From NCBI RefSeq assembly GCF_003971255.1, contig NZ_CP034660.1, positions 2,542,001-2,606,000 of the forward strand: DNA of 64,000 bases, given 5' to 3'. Shown in pieces: positions 37,821 through 47,264 of the stretch (position 1 is the stretch's first letter; every line of letters starts with the position of its first letter). This stretch comes from Colwellia sp. Arc7-635 (GTDB taxonomy: Bacteria; Pseudomonadota; Gammaproteobacteria; Enterobacterales; Alteromonadaceae). A model generated the notes under the pieces. The model did not search any database. It saw only the letters and a list, made by a program, of their open reading frames with translations, and was not told the DNA's origin. A program made the position numbers and the translations under genes.

Positions 37821-39173
37821 ATGTTAGAAAACGCTATTGATAAATTATCCTTAGTTATTGATGAGATTCTCATTGCTGAAGATACGCAAGAGATTGCTGA
37901 AATAATGTTAAGCGCCAATGAAACACTGGCAGCTGATCAGTTTTCATTACTTATTGAAGCACTACCACAAAACAAACGTTTAACTGTTTGGGCTACTTAT
38001 CCAGAAGCAATGCAAAAAGCTGCTTTTGTCGATATGGGCCAAGCAACAAGAACAAGTTTAATAGAAACATTAAGTGACGATGAATGCTTCGAATTACTTG
38101 CTCAACTTGACGTTGATGAAGTCATTGAAATAGCGGAAGAAATACCGAGTCGCTTATTAAAATATGCCATCAAGAACTTAGATGATTCTCAACGTGAACT
38201 TTACCAACAAGCACAACAATTCAGTGTTGACAGCGTCGGCCATTGGTTAGATTACAACTATGTTCGTGTCTCAGAAAAGCTTAAGGTAACCAGTGCTCAG
38301 TTACTGTTACAAAAGGGACTCGCACCCTATACTGAAGATTTTTACGCGGTCAATAAAGAAGGTATTTTAACCGGAACAGTCGCGATTAACACGCTATTAC
38401 AAAGCGATGGTGAAACGACGCTAAAAGAACTATTTTCGCCTGAAATAACGCGACTGAATGCCAACGAAGATCTGAATATTGCTGCTGAAGCGGTCATTTT
38501 ATCTGGAAAAATGGCCTTAGCAGTTGTCGATGAAAATGGACACTTTCTTGGCCGCTTTACCATTGAAACCGCTTATCAAGTAAAGCAAGAATCGCAAGAG
38601 TCGCAAATTACTACCGCTGCCGGTTTAAGTAACGACGAGGATTTATTTTCCAGTGTGAGAACCAGTGCGAAAAACCGTGGCATTTGGCTTGGTATAAATT
38701 TATTAACCGCTTTTTTAGCATCTTGGTTTATAGGATTTTTTGAAGCAACGTTACAGCAAGTGGTTGCTTTAGCGGTGTTAATGCCGGTAGTTGCCTCAAT
38801 GGGCGGTGTTTCGGGTAGCCAAACATTAACAGTGATTGTCAGAGGCTTAGCGCTCGGGCAAATAACCGAGCAAAATAGAAAGGTACTATTGCGCAAAGAA
38901 TTAAAAGTGGGTGGCCTCAATGGCATTATTTGGTCTATTGTTATCGGCGCGATCACGTATTTTTGGTTTGACAATTTAGTCTTAAGCTTAGTTATTGCTT
39001 TAGCTATATTATTAAATTTATTGACCGCTGCAGCGTCTGGCGTCATGATCCCAGCTTTGCTGAATAAATTGAAAATTGACCCTGCCTTATCGGGCGCGGT
39101 TATTTTAACCACCGTAACTGATATCGTTGGTTTCGTTGTGTTTTTAGGATTAGGTAGCTTACTGCTACTTTAG
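37821..39173 (+). CDS. mgtE: MgtE, magnesium transporter
   Basis: MgtE-family magnesium channel of 450 residues. It has the N-terminal helical domain, then a CBS pair (around VNKEGILTGTVAINTLL and VVDENGHFLGRFTIETA) that senses cytoplasmic Mg2+. Five C-terminal membrane helices carry the family selectivity region in LMPVVASMGGVSGSQTLTVIVRG-like sequence near residue 330. An AAGGATAAATAC site precedes the ATG. It is followed by a CNNM-type gene after 25 bases, so the two form an operon. MgtE is gated by Mg2+ through its CBS domains; that is family knowledge. Confidence 0.92.
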   Translation: MLENAIDKLSLVIDEILIAEDTQEIAEIMLSANETLAADQFSLLIEALPQNKRLTVWATYPEAMQKAAFVDMGQATRTSLIETLSDDECFELLAQLDVDEVIEIAEEIPSRLLKYAIKNLDDSQRELYQQAQQFSVDSVGHWLDYNYVRVSEKLKVTSAQLLLQKGLAPYTEDFYAVNKEGILTGTVAINTLLQSDGETTLKELFSPEITRLNANEDLNIAAEAVILSGKMALAVVDENGHFLGRFTIETAYQVKQESQESQITTAAGLSNDEDLFSSVRTSAKNRGIWLGINLLTAFLASWFIGFFEATLQQVVALAVLMPVVASMGGVSGSQTLTVIVRGLALGQITEQNRKVLLRKELKVGGLNGIIWSIVIGAITYFWFDNLVLSLVIALAILLNLLTAAASGVMIPALLNKLKIDPALSGAVILTTVTDIVGFVVFLGLGSLLLL

Positions 39174-39198
39174 AAAAGTAAATAATAGGAAATAAGTA

Positions 39199-40245
39199 AT
39201 GCCGATAGAAACAATCACTTGGATTGCCATTGTACTTTGTATATCGCAATCTGCCATTTTTTCTGGTTTAAATTTAGCGTTTTTCTCGCTCAGTAGACTG
39301 CAATTAGAGGTTGAAGCGAATAAAGGTAATAAATCTGCTATCACCGTATTAAAGCTTAGAAATGATTCTAATTTTTTATTGGCCACTATTTTATGGGGTA
39401 ACGTTGGTATTAATGTTTTATTAACCATGTTGTCTGATTCTGTATTGGCTGGTGTTGGTGCATTTTTATTCTCAACAATCGCCATTACCATTGTTGGTGA
39501 GATAACTCCGCAGGCTTATTTTTCTCGTAATGCCTTAAAAATGGGTAGTATGCTTTCGCCTGTCATTCGCTTCTACCAGTTCTTACTTTACCCAGTAACA
39601 AAGCCAAGTGCACTCATACTTGACGCTTGGTTAGGTAAAGAAGGTATTACTTATTTAGGAGAAAGTGAACTCGGTAACATCATTAAAGAACATATTCGTG
39701 CTGAAGAGGCTGATTTAAATCATGTCGAAGGTATTGGCGCACTTAATTTCTTTGCCTTAGATGAAATTAAAGTGACAGAAGAAGGTGAAGTTATTGATCC
39801 TAATTCTATTATCGCCCTACCGACAAAACTAGATTTACCTATTTTACCTGATAGCTATTCAGGTGCAGATGATCCATTCCTAACCATGCTAAATCAGTCC
39901 GGTTATAGTTGGGTGGTGTTAACGAACCTTGAAGGTAAGCCCCTACTGGTTATAGACGCTGATGGTTTTTTACGTAGCGCACTATTTCAAGCAGAAAATT
40001 TTGACCCATACAACTTCTGTCATCGCCCGGTGGTGATCACAGATGAAACAACGTCACTAAACGAAGCTATTTTGGAAATGAAGGTGAATACCTCAACCGA
40101 TAAAAACTTTGACGGCGTTATTGAACACGATGTACTGCTAATCTGGGGTGAAACTAAACGTATTATCACTGGTGCTGATATTTTTGGCCGCTTACTTAAA
40201 GGTATGCTACCAGCAGCACAAAACAACGATAAAAACACGGGTTAA
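39199..40245 (+). CDS. CNNM/DUF21-type membrane protein
   Basis: Membrane protein of 348 residues with an N-terminal DUF21 (CNNM) transmembrane domain (SAIFSGLNLAFFSLSRLQLEVEA, then GNVGINVLLT and VGEITPQAYFSRNA). A cytoplasmic half follows that is a weak CBS-pair region (ESELGNIIKEHIRAEEADLNHVEGIGALNFF). CNNM proteins take part in Mg2+ and Co2+ efflux or homeostasis. It shares an operon with mgtE, supporting a magnesium role. The CorC_HlyC domain usual in longer relatives is absent. A clear terminator follows. Confidence 0.85.
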   Translation: MPIETITWIAIVLCISQSAIFSGLNLAFFSLSRLQLEVEANKGNKSAITVLKLRNDSNFLLATILWGNVGINVLLTMLSDSVLAGVGAFLFSTIAITIVGEITPQAYFSRNALKMGSMLSPVIRFYQFLLYPVTKPSALILDAWLGKEGITYLGESELGNIIKEHIRAEEADLNHVEGIGALNFFALDEIKVTEEGEVIDPNSIIALPTKLDLPILPDSYSGADDPFLTMLNQSGYSWVVLTNLEGKPLLVIDADGFLRSALFQAENFDPYNFCHRPVVITDETTSLNEAILEMKVNTSTDKNFDGVIEHDVLLIWGETKRIITGADIFGRLLKGMLPAAQNNDKNTG

Positions 40246-40310
40246 AGTTAACCCTAAGCATAAACTAAGGGTTATGTTAAACAGTTTCTAACGACACTGC
40301 AGTGTTCAAT

Positions 40311-40345
40311 AAAGCCACTAAAATAATATTTAGTGGCTTTTTTAT
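40311..40345 (+). terminator. Rho-independent terminator of mgtE operon
   Basis: AAAGCCACTAAA (40311-40322) and TTTAGTGGCTTT (40329-40340) form a perfect 12-base stem with a 6-base loop, followed by TTTATT. It is a standard intrinsic terminator. Confidence 0.85.
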
Positions 40346-40844
40346 TAGTCTATTTTTTCACATTTCACTCATACAATCCAAAACACCTTAATCTATTCAT
40401 CATTAGATCATTTAAATTCTCGAAATTACGACATTAACCACTTATTTTTCAATGGCTTGATTATTACCCATTGACTATATTGCGCATAAATCATTTCAAG
40501 TTACTAGCTAGTGACTTCGATTCTAGAGCACACGTTGAGATGTCTATGATCTTACTATTAATTTTGTGCAGCTAGATTAATACTTGGAAGCTCAAATCTA
40601 ATGCATTAATAAATGGCTTGTTATAAAAAGCTGTAAACTTTCGAACAGTCAAAATTGGTTGATGCTATTACTATAAAAGGAAGCTCAATGCTTCAATTTT
40701 ACGACATATTGATTACGGAATAGGCACGTACATTAATTAAATCGACTTAAAAAGCATCTTACTGAAATTTAACATTAATTATTCGGTCTATTGAGGTTGT
40801 TGAAACACTTTTTTATTCATTTTTACCCATCAAGGAAAATTTAT
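40346..40844. other. Spacer before the DoxX-like gene
   Basis: About 500 bases with no recognisable gene, repeat or RNA. The plus-strand open frame continues upstream of the chosen start at 40845 but codes for a basic, signal-unlike extension without a ribosome site. Confidence 0.4.
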
Positions 40845-41270
40845 ATGTCAACAACCACAACAGAGCAAAACCCGAGCCTACAGATCAAACTACAATGGTC
40901 GCTACTATTTTTGCGCCTCAGTGTATTTATTGTCATGTTTGTCTGGACCTTAGATAAGTTTGTTAATCCAGGACACAGTATTAGAATTTTCGAGAAATTT
41001 TATAATATTAGTGGCTCTAATGAGATGATTGCTTATGTGCTAGGTGCATTACAACTCGTGTTAGTGTTTGCTTTCTTATTTGGTGTTAAAAAACGCTTTA
41101 GCTATGGTTTAATTCTTCTTATGCATGCAGGTTCTACTCTATCTGCTTACGCTCAATATTTTGATGCTTTCAATAACTTATTATTCTTCGCTGCATGGCC
41201 AATGCTTGCAGCCTGTGCTGCGTTATATTTTCTGCGAGACGCTGATACTAAATTTACTTTAGATAAATAA
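40845..41270 (+). CDS. DoxX-like membrane protein
   Basis: Inner-membrane protein of 141 residues with four membrane segments (LFLRLSVFIVMFVWTLDKF, MIAYVLGALQLVLVFAFLFG, YGLILLMHAGSTLSAYAQYF, LLFFAAWPMLAACAALYFL). The arrangement and length fit DoxX/MauE-like proteins, whose members act in thiosulfate or quinone redox chemistry or have no known role. The ATG at 40845 has AAGGA at the proper distance; the open frame begins 54 bases earlier without support. A terminator follows. The specific function is unknown. Confidence 0.62.
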   Translation: MSTTTTEQNPSLQIKLQWSLLFLRLSVFIVMFVWTLDKFVNPGHSIRIFEKFYNISGSNEMIAYVLGALQLVLVFAFLFGVKKRFSYGLILLMHAGSTLSAYAQYFDAFNNLLFFAAWPMLAACAALYFLRDADTKFTLDK

Positions 41271-41318
41271 ACTTGTTATAAACTAGCTTAGTATGGCCTA
41301 TAGCAAGTAAACTTTAAC

Positions 41319-41354
41319 GACGCTTAGCATTACTGATGTTAAGCGTCTTTTTTA
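41319..41354 (+). terminator. Terminator after the DoxX-like gene
   Basis: GACGCTTAGCAT (41319-41330) pairs with ATGTTAAGCGTC (41336-41347) with one G-U pair and a 5-base loop, followed by a run of seven T bases. Confidence 0.82.
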
Positions 41355-41428
41355 CATTAATTTTAGTGCATTTTTACCTTATTAAGACCGCCTGTAGTCC
41401 CACTTATGTAGTTACACTCGAGCAATAT

Positions 41429-42340
41429 TTAGCTTTCTACTCTATTTCTGCCACACTCTTTGGCTTTATACAACTCGCTGTCTGCTTTACTCACTAGTCC
41501 GCTTTCTTCACTGCCTCTGGCCGGCACAACTTCAGCCAAGCCAATACTGGCGGTTAAATAACGTTCAGTGGGAGATTCACTATTCATTATATTAAGGTTG
41601 GCAATCTTCTTCAGTAACTGGTCCGATATTTTTTTTGCTTGCGCTATTGAGGTATCACCCCAAACCAATGCGAACTCTTCTCCACCATATCGGGCACAAA
41701 TATCACTTGGCCTGTTCGCGAATTCCTTTAACAGCTCGCCTATTTTTACTAAACACTCATCTCCGCACTGGTGACCGTAGGTATCATTAAGTAATTTAAA
41801 ATGATCTAAGTCTACAATGGCTAAACATATAGGCTTATTAAGTCTTGAACATCTTTTCCATTCTTGATGCAGGAAATCATCAAAAGTTCGACGGTTCGCG
41901 ATATCAGTCAAACCATCTATTCTCGCTAGCTTACTCACTTGCTCTTCTGCTAATTTTCTTTCGGTGATATTTTGATGGGAAATAACAAAGTAATGACTAT
42001 TTTCTGACTGAAAAGGTGTTACACGCATCATAAACCAACGTTTTTCATCTGGGCTATGACAAGGATATTCAAAATAAAAGTTTTCTTGCTCGTGTGCTAT
42101 AACGCTTTTTATTCCTTCACTGGCTTGTGCACCAAATTCATCTCCCATGGCGGCGGCTTTGTCGCACTCATCAATATAGTTAACGCCTTTCCAGCTGTCT
42201 CCAATCATACAAGCATTATTATCACCAAATTCCGACCAAGTTTTATTAACAAATTGAATTTCGCCAGCGTCATCAATAACGACAATATTTTCGGTAATAG
42301 CATCAAGCACTAAGCTCAAGAATTTATACGAATCGTCCAT
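41429..42340 (-). CDS. PAS-GGDEF diguanylate cyclase
   Basis: Cytoplasmic diguanylate cyclase of 303 residues. An N-terminal PAS domain (DAITENIVVIDDAGEIQFVN, with a PAC-type end YFVISHQNITERK) is followed by a GGDEF domain. Its active-site loop is RYGGEEFALVW, and the substrate region is AIVDLDHFKLLNDTYGH. All catalytic residues are present. No membrane segment is seen. It stands alone on the minus strand. The PAS ligand is unknown. Confidence 0.9.
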   Translation of the reverse strand: MDDSYKFLSLVLDAITENIVVIDDAGEIQFVNKTWSEFGDNNACMIGDSWKGVNYIDECDKAAAMGDEFGAQASEGIKSVIAHEQENFYFEYPCHSPDEKRWFMMRVTPFQSENSHYFVISHQNITERKLAEEQVSKLARIDGLTDIANRRTFDDFLHQEWKRCSRLNKPICLAIVDLDHFKLLNDTYGHQCGDECLVKIGELLKEFANRPSDICARYGGEEFALVWGDTSIAQAKKISDQLLKKIANLNIMNSESPTERYLTASIGLAEVVPARGSEESGLVSKADSELYKAKECGRNRVES

Positions 42341-43034
42341 GATCTATTCCTTTAGTTACTGCATAATTTTTACATAACGAGTCAGTTGTTATGTAATATT
42401 CTTATTAATAGTTATGGCATGTATGGTTGATAAAGATTAGACAAACTCAGAGCTTCAGACTTTATGTTAAATAAAATCACTGACATGCTCCTTAACTAAT
42501 ACTCCATTTACCCTATGGTCAATTTGAACAACGTTCACCTAAAGGTTAACCGATGAAAATCTTACATTAAGGTCACAGCGTAGACATTCACATACGCTAA
42601 ATTCACTTTATAAGTTAACAAGCTAATTATTTTAATTCGCATCGACTTCAATAGCATTCTTATACACTCAAGATATAAGGCGTAAAACATTATCATCAAT
42701 GCGATAGCATCAGCGTAGAGCATAATAAGTAATTCACCAGAAAATTAAAAATAATAGCTGAATGAGCACGTTGTATGACTCACATAAAGGGTGAGTTTAT
42801 TACGCTTGAGAAGTGAGGGCCTATTGTAGCGATAGAACTCTAATAAAGAACCGTTTTGAATATCAAAGAGATTTAAAGAAAAAATTTAGCCCTTAGTAAA
42901 CTTAATGAACTGCCACTATTTTTATCTTTTGGTAATAAAGCCAATAAATTAATTATGCACATCAGCAAAAATGTAAATATTCATCATAAAAGACATTAAT
43001 TAAACATCATTACGACTCTTACTTTTTAAAGCTT
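42341..43034. other. Spacer, 690 bases without a gene
   Basis: AT-rich stretch upstream of the PAS-GGDEF gene. I see no open frame with a ribosome site, no long inverted repeat and no tRNA. It probably holds the promoter of the GGDEF gene near 42360-42450. Confidence 0.4.
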
Positions 43035-43439
43035 TTATGCGCCAAGTAACGCTAAATGCTTTATCTTTTTATAACGCAATGACATAGATATACAATGTGA
43101 TAGCTCTTTAGTTGGTATGGTTTGACCTACGCTAAAGACTATCGCGCGCGTTCCGTCATAAATAAATGCGTCGCCATACACTTCTTTAAAGGTTTCAATC
43201 AGCTTGGTTCGGCAATTAAAGTAAAGACAATATTGCTTTGGGGACTTAGCTTTCCAATCAAACCTGATGGTACTGCCAACATTAGAAGTATAACTTGGCT
43301 CACCCCACTTCAGGGTTTCTGTTAAATCAACAATGTTCTCTTGCTTAGCAACAATATAAATAAGCTCTCGTATTTTATGAAGTAATATAGCCACTTCTTC
43401 AGGATAAGTTGCAAACTTTTCTTTCACACTTGAATTCAT
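43035..43439 (-). CDS. DUF1801-family protein
   Basis: Small cytoplasmic protein of 134 residues of the DUF1801/YdhG type. It has the conserved KWGEPSYT motif near residue 46 and a following segment (STIRFDWKAKSPKQYCLYFNC) with the usual strand pattern; the C terminus ends in a basic helix. Family members have no established function. It lies alone, downstream of a GNAT gene on the same strand after 144 bases. The assignment is fairly sure; the function is unknown. Confidence 0.8.
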   Translation of the reverse strand: MNSSVKEKFATYPEEVAILLHKIRELIYIVAKQENIVDLTETLKWGEPSYTSNVGSTIRFDWKAKSPKQYCLYFNCRTKLIETFKEVYGDAFIYDGTRAIVFSVGQTIPTKELSHCISMSLRYKKIKHLALLGA

Positions 43440-43583
43440 AAAATTCTATATCCTAATATTATTTTTACGTTAAAGTTCACATTAACAATAGCTACAATAA
43501 ATCATGTTTTTCAATGATATGTAAAATTCACAGTAATATGTATTGGTAAACATTAACTTTTTGTATGGTTATCACTTTAGTTA

Positions 43584-44009
43584 CTATAGTGCTTTCACTA
43601 AACAATAGGTCGTGTGACCTTTTGGATAATCTGCCAGTTCACCAAATTGCTTAAAGCCCAGTTTTTCATAAAATGGTTTTGCTTGAAAACTCAATGTTTC
43701 TGTACGCATGTATTCAAAACCTTTTTCTTTGGCAAAACTTTCGGCCGCATTTATTAATTGACTACCGACGCCTAACCCTCTGCTGTCCTCAGACAGCCAT
43801 AACAATTCAATAATACAATAATTCCAGAAGGCATTAGCTCTAATTCCACCCAAAACGTTACCCTTATTGTCTTTCGCAAAAACGGCAAACTTAGTGTCTT
43901 TTTCAAAGCCCACATTATCGGGCAAAAAATCTTGATTAAATTGACCGATCCCCACACTCAATGTTGCTAAATCATCCTTATCTGGCGACGTTGTTACAAT
44001 GATATTCAT
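43584..44009 (-). CDS. GNAT-family N-acetyltransferase
   Basis: Acetyltransferase of about 141 residues. The acetyl-CoA loop is GLGVGSQLINAAESFA, and the C-terminal strand-helix pattern is FYEKLGFKQFGELADYP, both typical of GNAT enzymes of the ElaA/phosphinothricin type. The open frame can begin at TTG 44021; ATG 44009 is preferred because the family core begins at once. The substrate cannot be told from sequence. Short tandem repeats lie just upstream. Confidence 0.85.
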   Translation of the reverse strand: MNIIVTTSPDKDDLATLSVGIGQFNQDFLPDNVGFEKDTKFAVFAKDNKGNVLGGIRANAFWNYCIIELLWLSEDSRGLGVGSQLINAAESFAKEKGFEYMRTETLSFQAKPFYEKLGFKQFGELADYPKGHTTYCLVKAL

Positions 44010-44170
44010 ATTATTTTTCAAAACCTAATGACACTTATCATGGTCAAATTATTTTCAGATATTAACCTCAAGCGCTCAGCAAAACATGAAATAGTTTATT
44101 TCAATCGTTTTAACTGTACGATTTGGCTTGCCTAAATATTCAAAACTGAACAACAGTTAATTAAATGTCA

Positions 44171-44265
44171 GCTCATGTAAGCTCATGTAAGCTCGAATGA
44201 TTTGAGCATATTTCATGTAAACTCTGATTATTTAAACTCTGATTATTTAAACTCTGATCATTGAA
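44171..44265. repeat. Short tandem repeats upstream of the GNAT gene
   Basis: Two gctcatgtaa decamers (44171-44190) are followed by a degenerate third. Then ACTCTGATTATTTAA occurs twice exactly (44221-44235, 44236-44250) with a third diverged copy (44251-44265). They look like slippage tracts in a spacer. Confidence 0.75.
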
Positions 44266-44291
44266 ATAAAACCGATTTAAACATAAGCAGT

Positions 44292-44498
44292 TTAATTACA
44301 TGCTATTTTAGCTTTACGTTTTTTATTAAAATACACAAACAACAAGCCTGCAATTAACATGTTGAATATGCATCGCAGTATTTCAGCCATTTGAAAGTTT
44401 ACTGTAGCCAAAGAATAAATTAAATCAATTCCCGAAGCACAGCCCAAAATAATGGCTAATATGATGAATATTTTTTCTAAAGACATTGAATTTGACAT
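44292..44498 (-). CDS. Small hypothetical membrane protein
   Basis: Possible gene of 68 codons with two membrane segments (IFIILAIILGCASGIDLIY and CIFNMLIAGLLFVYF) and a basic C terminus (NKKRKAKIA). A GAGA-containing site lies upstream at a normal distance. No family is recognised. It lies alone between the GNAT spacer and the MFS gene. The membrane pattern and ribosome site make it plausible but not certain. Confidence 0.45.
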   Translation of the reverse strand: MSNSMSLEKIFIILAIILGCASGIDLIYSLATVNFQMAEILRCIFNMLIAGLLFVYFNKKRKAKIACN

Positions 44499-44815
44499 GC
44501 TTTCTCGCTTTAAATAACGCTAGTCACAGCGCACAAAGATGATGAGATAAATTATATAGTGAAGTGAGTACAGAAAACGAGTTTTTCTCCCACAAATATG
44601 AGCTTGTCGACTTTATCAGAGCAGCATCTAGCATAATCGCGACACTAATTGAATTGAATATCAGCAATGTAGGTTTTAATTTATGTTAATCATTTAAGTC
44701 CTTAATCTAAGACCATAATTTAAGGCCGTAGTTTAAGATCATAGTTTAACAAAAATTCTATTCTGCTAATAAAGGCAATAGCTTATACTACGCAGTCATC
44801 ATGACTGAGGCTTCA
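44499..44815. other. Spacer upstream of the MFS gene
   Basis: Three imperfect 13-base units (44709-44721, 44722-44734, 44735-44747; pattern AAGRYCRTARTTT) lie about 70-105 bases before the MFS start. Otherwise there is no feature. Confidence 0.5.
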
Positions 44816-45997
44816 ATGACAAATAAACAACTTTTACCCCTGCTAATACTAATGGTTATTTTTAGCCCACTCGCTATCGATATTTTTTTACCTGCCTTGC
44901 CTATTATGGCAGAAGAATTTGTTGCTCCGATGAAACATATGCAATGGAGCGTAACGATATTCATTTTAAGTATGGGGTTTGGACAACTGATCAGTGGCCC
45001 TCTCGCCGACCGTTATGGTCGTCGCCCTGTAGCTCTAGGGGGAATCATTATTTATGGTTTAGCCTCGTTAGTGTCTGCGTATTCCGATAGCTTAACTTTT
45101 TTTCTATTAAGTCGCTTATTACAAGGTTTTGGTGCCTGTGCAATAGTCGTTTCGGCCTTTGCTAGTGTGCGTGATAAATATAACGCGATTGAAAGTGGCG
45201 TAATGTATTCTTATTTAAATAGTGCTATATGCTGTATTCCTGCACTTGCACCATTATTAGGTAATGTATTAACAGAGGCTTTTGGTTGGCGTAGTAACTT
45301 TGAGTTTATGACAGGCTATGCTGTTTTTGCTGGCTTAATTTTGTTTTTTACTCTCAGAGAAACCAAGCCAGAACATACCGAGCAACATAAAAATCTTATA
45401 TCTTTGGCGCAATTTATGCCGGTATTGAAACATCCGGTATTTTTATTTAATTCATTAGTCGTGATGTTAGCAATGGCTATTATTATTGCCTACGTCAGTA
45501 GTTCTCCAGCTTGGCTAATGGTGCGTTTAGGTTTAGATCAACAAAGCTTTGTTTTCTGGTTTAGTATGAATGCGGTAATTAATATTGTTGCTTGTTTTCT
45601 AGCACCTAAGTTTTTAGTTCGATTTGGCGCAAGAGTAACCATTGGCAGCGGTATGATTCTATTGATCACTGCGGGTTTATTAATGTTAGCTTTATTAGCT
45701 TGGAAGACGCCGATTGCTTTTATGCTACCTATTATGACCAGCTCGCTCGGTTTCTCATTTCTAATGGGCGCATGTGCAGGACAAGCTCTTGCACCCTTTG
45801 GCCAAAAAGCCGGCGCAGCTTCTGCTCTTTTAGGCTTTATACAAATGAGTGGTTCGGCCGTGATCGTTTATTTATTACAATTGTTGCCTTTTAATGAAGC
45901 TGAGCAATTAGCATTACTGATGTTGGTGGCCGTGCCGATTTATGCAATATGGAAGTTGCCACAAGTCAAAGCACGTATAATGCTCGATAATCATTAA
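44816..45997 (+). CDS. Bcr/CflA-type MFS multidrug exporter
   Basis: Inner-membrane drug/proton antiporter of about 393 residues with 12 membrane segments. The MFS loop motif GPLADRYGRRPVALGG between helices 2 and 3 and the early DIFLPALPIMAEEF segment are typical of the Bcr/CflA group, which exports bicyclomycin, chloramphenicol or similar compounds. The open frame starts at ATG 44801, but ATG 44816 has TGAGG five bases upstream and is chosen. A weak hairpin follows. The substrate is unknown. Confidence 0.88.
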   Translation: MTNKQLLPLLILMVIFSPLAIDIFLPALPIMAEEFVAPMKHMQWSVTIFILSMGFGQLISGPLADRYGRRPVALGGIIIYGLASLVSAYSDSLTFFLLSRLLQGFGACAIVVSAFASVRDKYNAIESGVMYSYLNSAICCIPALAPLLGNVLTEAFGWRSNFEFMTGYAVFAGLILFFTLRETKPEHTEQHKNLISLAQFMPVLKHPVFLFNSLVVMLAMAIIIAYVSSSPAWLMVRLGLDQQSFVFWFSMNAVINIVACFLAPKFLVRFGARVTIGSGMILLITAGLLMLALLAWKTPIAFMLPIMTSSLGFSFLMGACAGQALAPFGQKAGAASALLGFIQMSGSAVIVYLLQLLPFNEAEQLALLMLVAVPIYAIWKLPQVKARIMLDNH

Positions 45998-46256
45998 ATT
46001 TAATTTTTATTGCAGCCATTTATTGATCTATAGCCCTAGGTAAAATTATAGGGCTAGTTTATTCAAACATTAAAAATAGTCACCACTATCCGTTCTATAT
46101 TATTTCAAATATTGGCTTTAGCTAAGGTATTACACTGATATAATCGTAAATTTAATGGTGACTATAATCAGTTGAGCTAATAATTGATAATAGCATTTGC
46201 ACATTTGTACTTAAGTGCAGTATCTTAGTTCATAAGCCTAAATGTAATCAGGGACA
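45998..46256. other. Spacer between the MFS gene and the GGDEF gene
   Basis: TAGCCCTA (46031-46038) and TAGGGCTA (46049-46056) form an 8-base stem followed by GTTTATT, a weak terminator for the MFS gene. The rest is AT-rich and without features up to the unusual start region of the GGDEF gene. Confidence 0.45.
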
Positions 46257-47264
46257 ATTTACATCAATTCCGCCTCGACATTAATCAACTCTCTTGGAAG
46301 CTTAACCAAGACGCTTTATAACGTTGAAACAATTGACGCTATGATGGCATCATTGCAAGCTGAGATGAAATCGCTCTTTGGTTTCAGTCTCACTTGGTTA
46401 TATGCGTTTGAAGATAATGCTAAGAAAACTTCTCAGCTCATTTGCGTGGTAGGTGAGAAAAAAGCAGAAGTTGAATTAAGATATCCAAGTATTGATATTA
46501 GTCACGATAGAATGATGGAAAACATTTTCAATAGTGATTTCCCTGTCTATGTTGAAGATGCTCGTATGGATCCCACCACAGATAAAAAAATCGTTAATGC
46601 CTTGGACTATCGAACAGTAATAAATTGTCAATTATGCTTGCATGGAGAAAGTATCGGTCTTATTGGAACAGGTACATTGGAAGCTGAAGGCGTACGTATT
46701 ATGTCTCTTGATGAAATAGCTTACTTTTCAGCAGTGGCTAATATTGTCTCCATTACCTTAGACCGTATTAGTTATCGTGAAAAATCGTTACTCGACCCAC
46801 TAACCAAAATAAATAACAAACGTGGACTTGAAGTGCACGCCGAGACTTTGCTTGCTCTTGCTATACGGCATAGCCAAAGTGTCGGTATTATTTATATTGA
46901 CCTAGATAACTTCAAATCAATTAACGATCAATTTGGTCATGAATCAGGTGATATGGCGCTAATCTCTTTTTCTGAAAACTTAAAAAACACCCTAAGACGC
47001 TCAGATGTTATTGCGCGTGTAGGCGGTGATGAATTTGTTCTATTGCTTGTTGATGTAAATAACGAAGATTATATCCATAAAATCATTGAACAAATTGATA
47101 ACCAATGCAGTATTTTAAAAGTTGATAAGCATAACTTTAGTTTACAGTTTTCCGCTGGTTACGCGATATTCCCTCAAGATGGTCCTGATTTAAATGAATT
47201 GATCAGTTTAGCTGATAAAAATATGTATCAAATAAAGTCAATCTCAAGACACATGACAACTTAG
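46257..47264 (+). CDS. GAF-GGDEF diguanylate cyclase with uncertain start
   Basis: Diguanylate cyclase with an N-terminal GAF-like sensor domain and a complete GGDEF domain (RVGGDEFVLLL; substrate region YIDLDNFKSINDQFGHESGD). The first ATG in frame is 46341, giving 307 residues. Upstream, the frame stays open to 46248 and encodes INSASTLINSLGSLTKTLYN, which reads like the first GAF helix, so translation probably starts before 46341. No ATG, GTG or TTG is available there; ATT 46257 or ATC 46263, after CAGGGA, are the only candidates, and an ATG at 46242 is followed directly by TAA. The start given here is tentative. Confidence 0.75.
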   Translation: MYINSASTLINSLGSLTKTLYNVETIDAMMASLQAEMKSLFGFSLTWLYAFEDNAKKTSQLICVVGEKKAEVELRYPSIDISHDRMMENIFNSDFPVYVEDARMDPTTDKKIVNALDYRTVINCQLCLHGESIGLIGTGTLEAEGVRIMSLDEIAYFSAVANIVSITLDRISYREKSLLDPLTKINNKRGLEVHAETLLALAIRHSQSVGIIYIDLDNFKSINDQFGHESGDMALISFSENLKNTLRRSDVIARVGGDEFVLLLVDVNNEDYIHKIIEQIDNQCSILKVDKHNFSLQFSAGYAIFPQDGPDLNELISLADKNMYQIKSISRHMTT

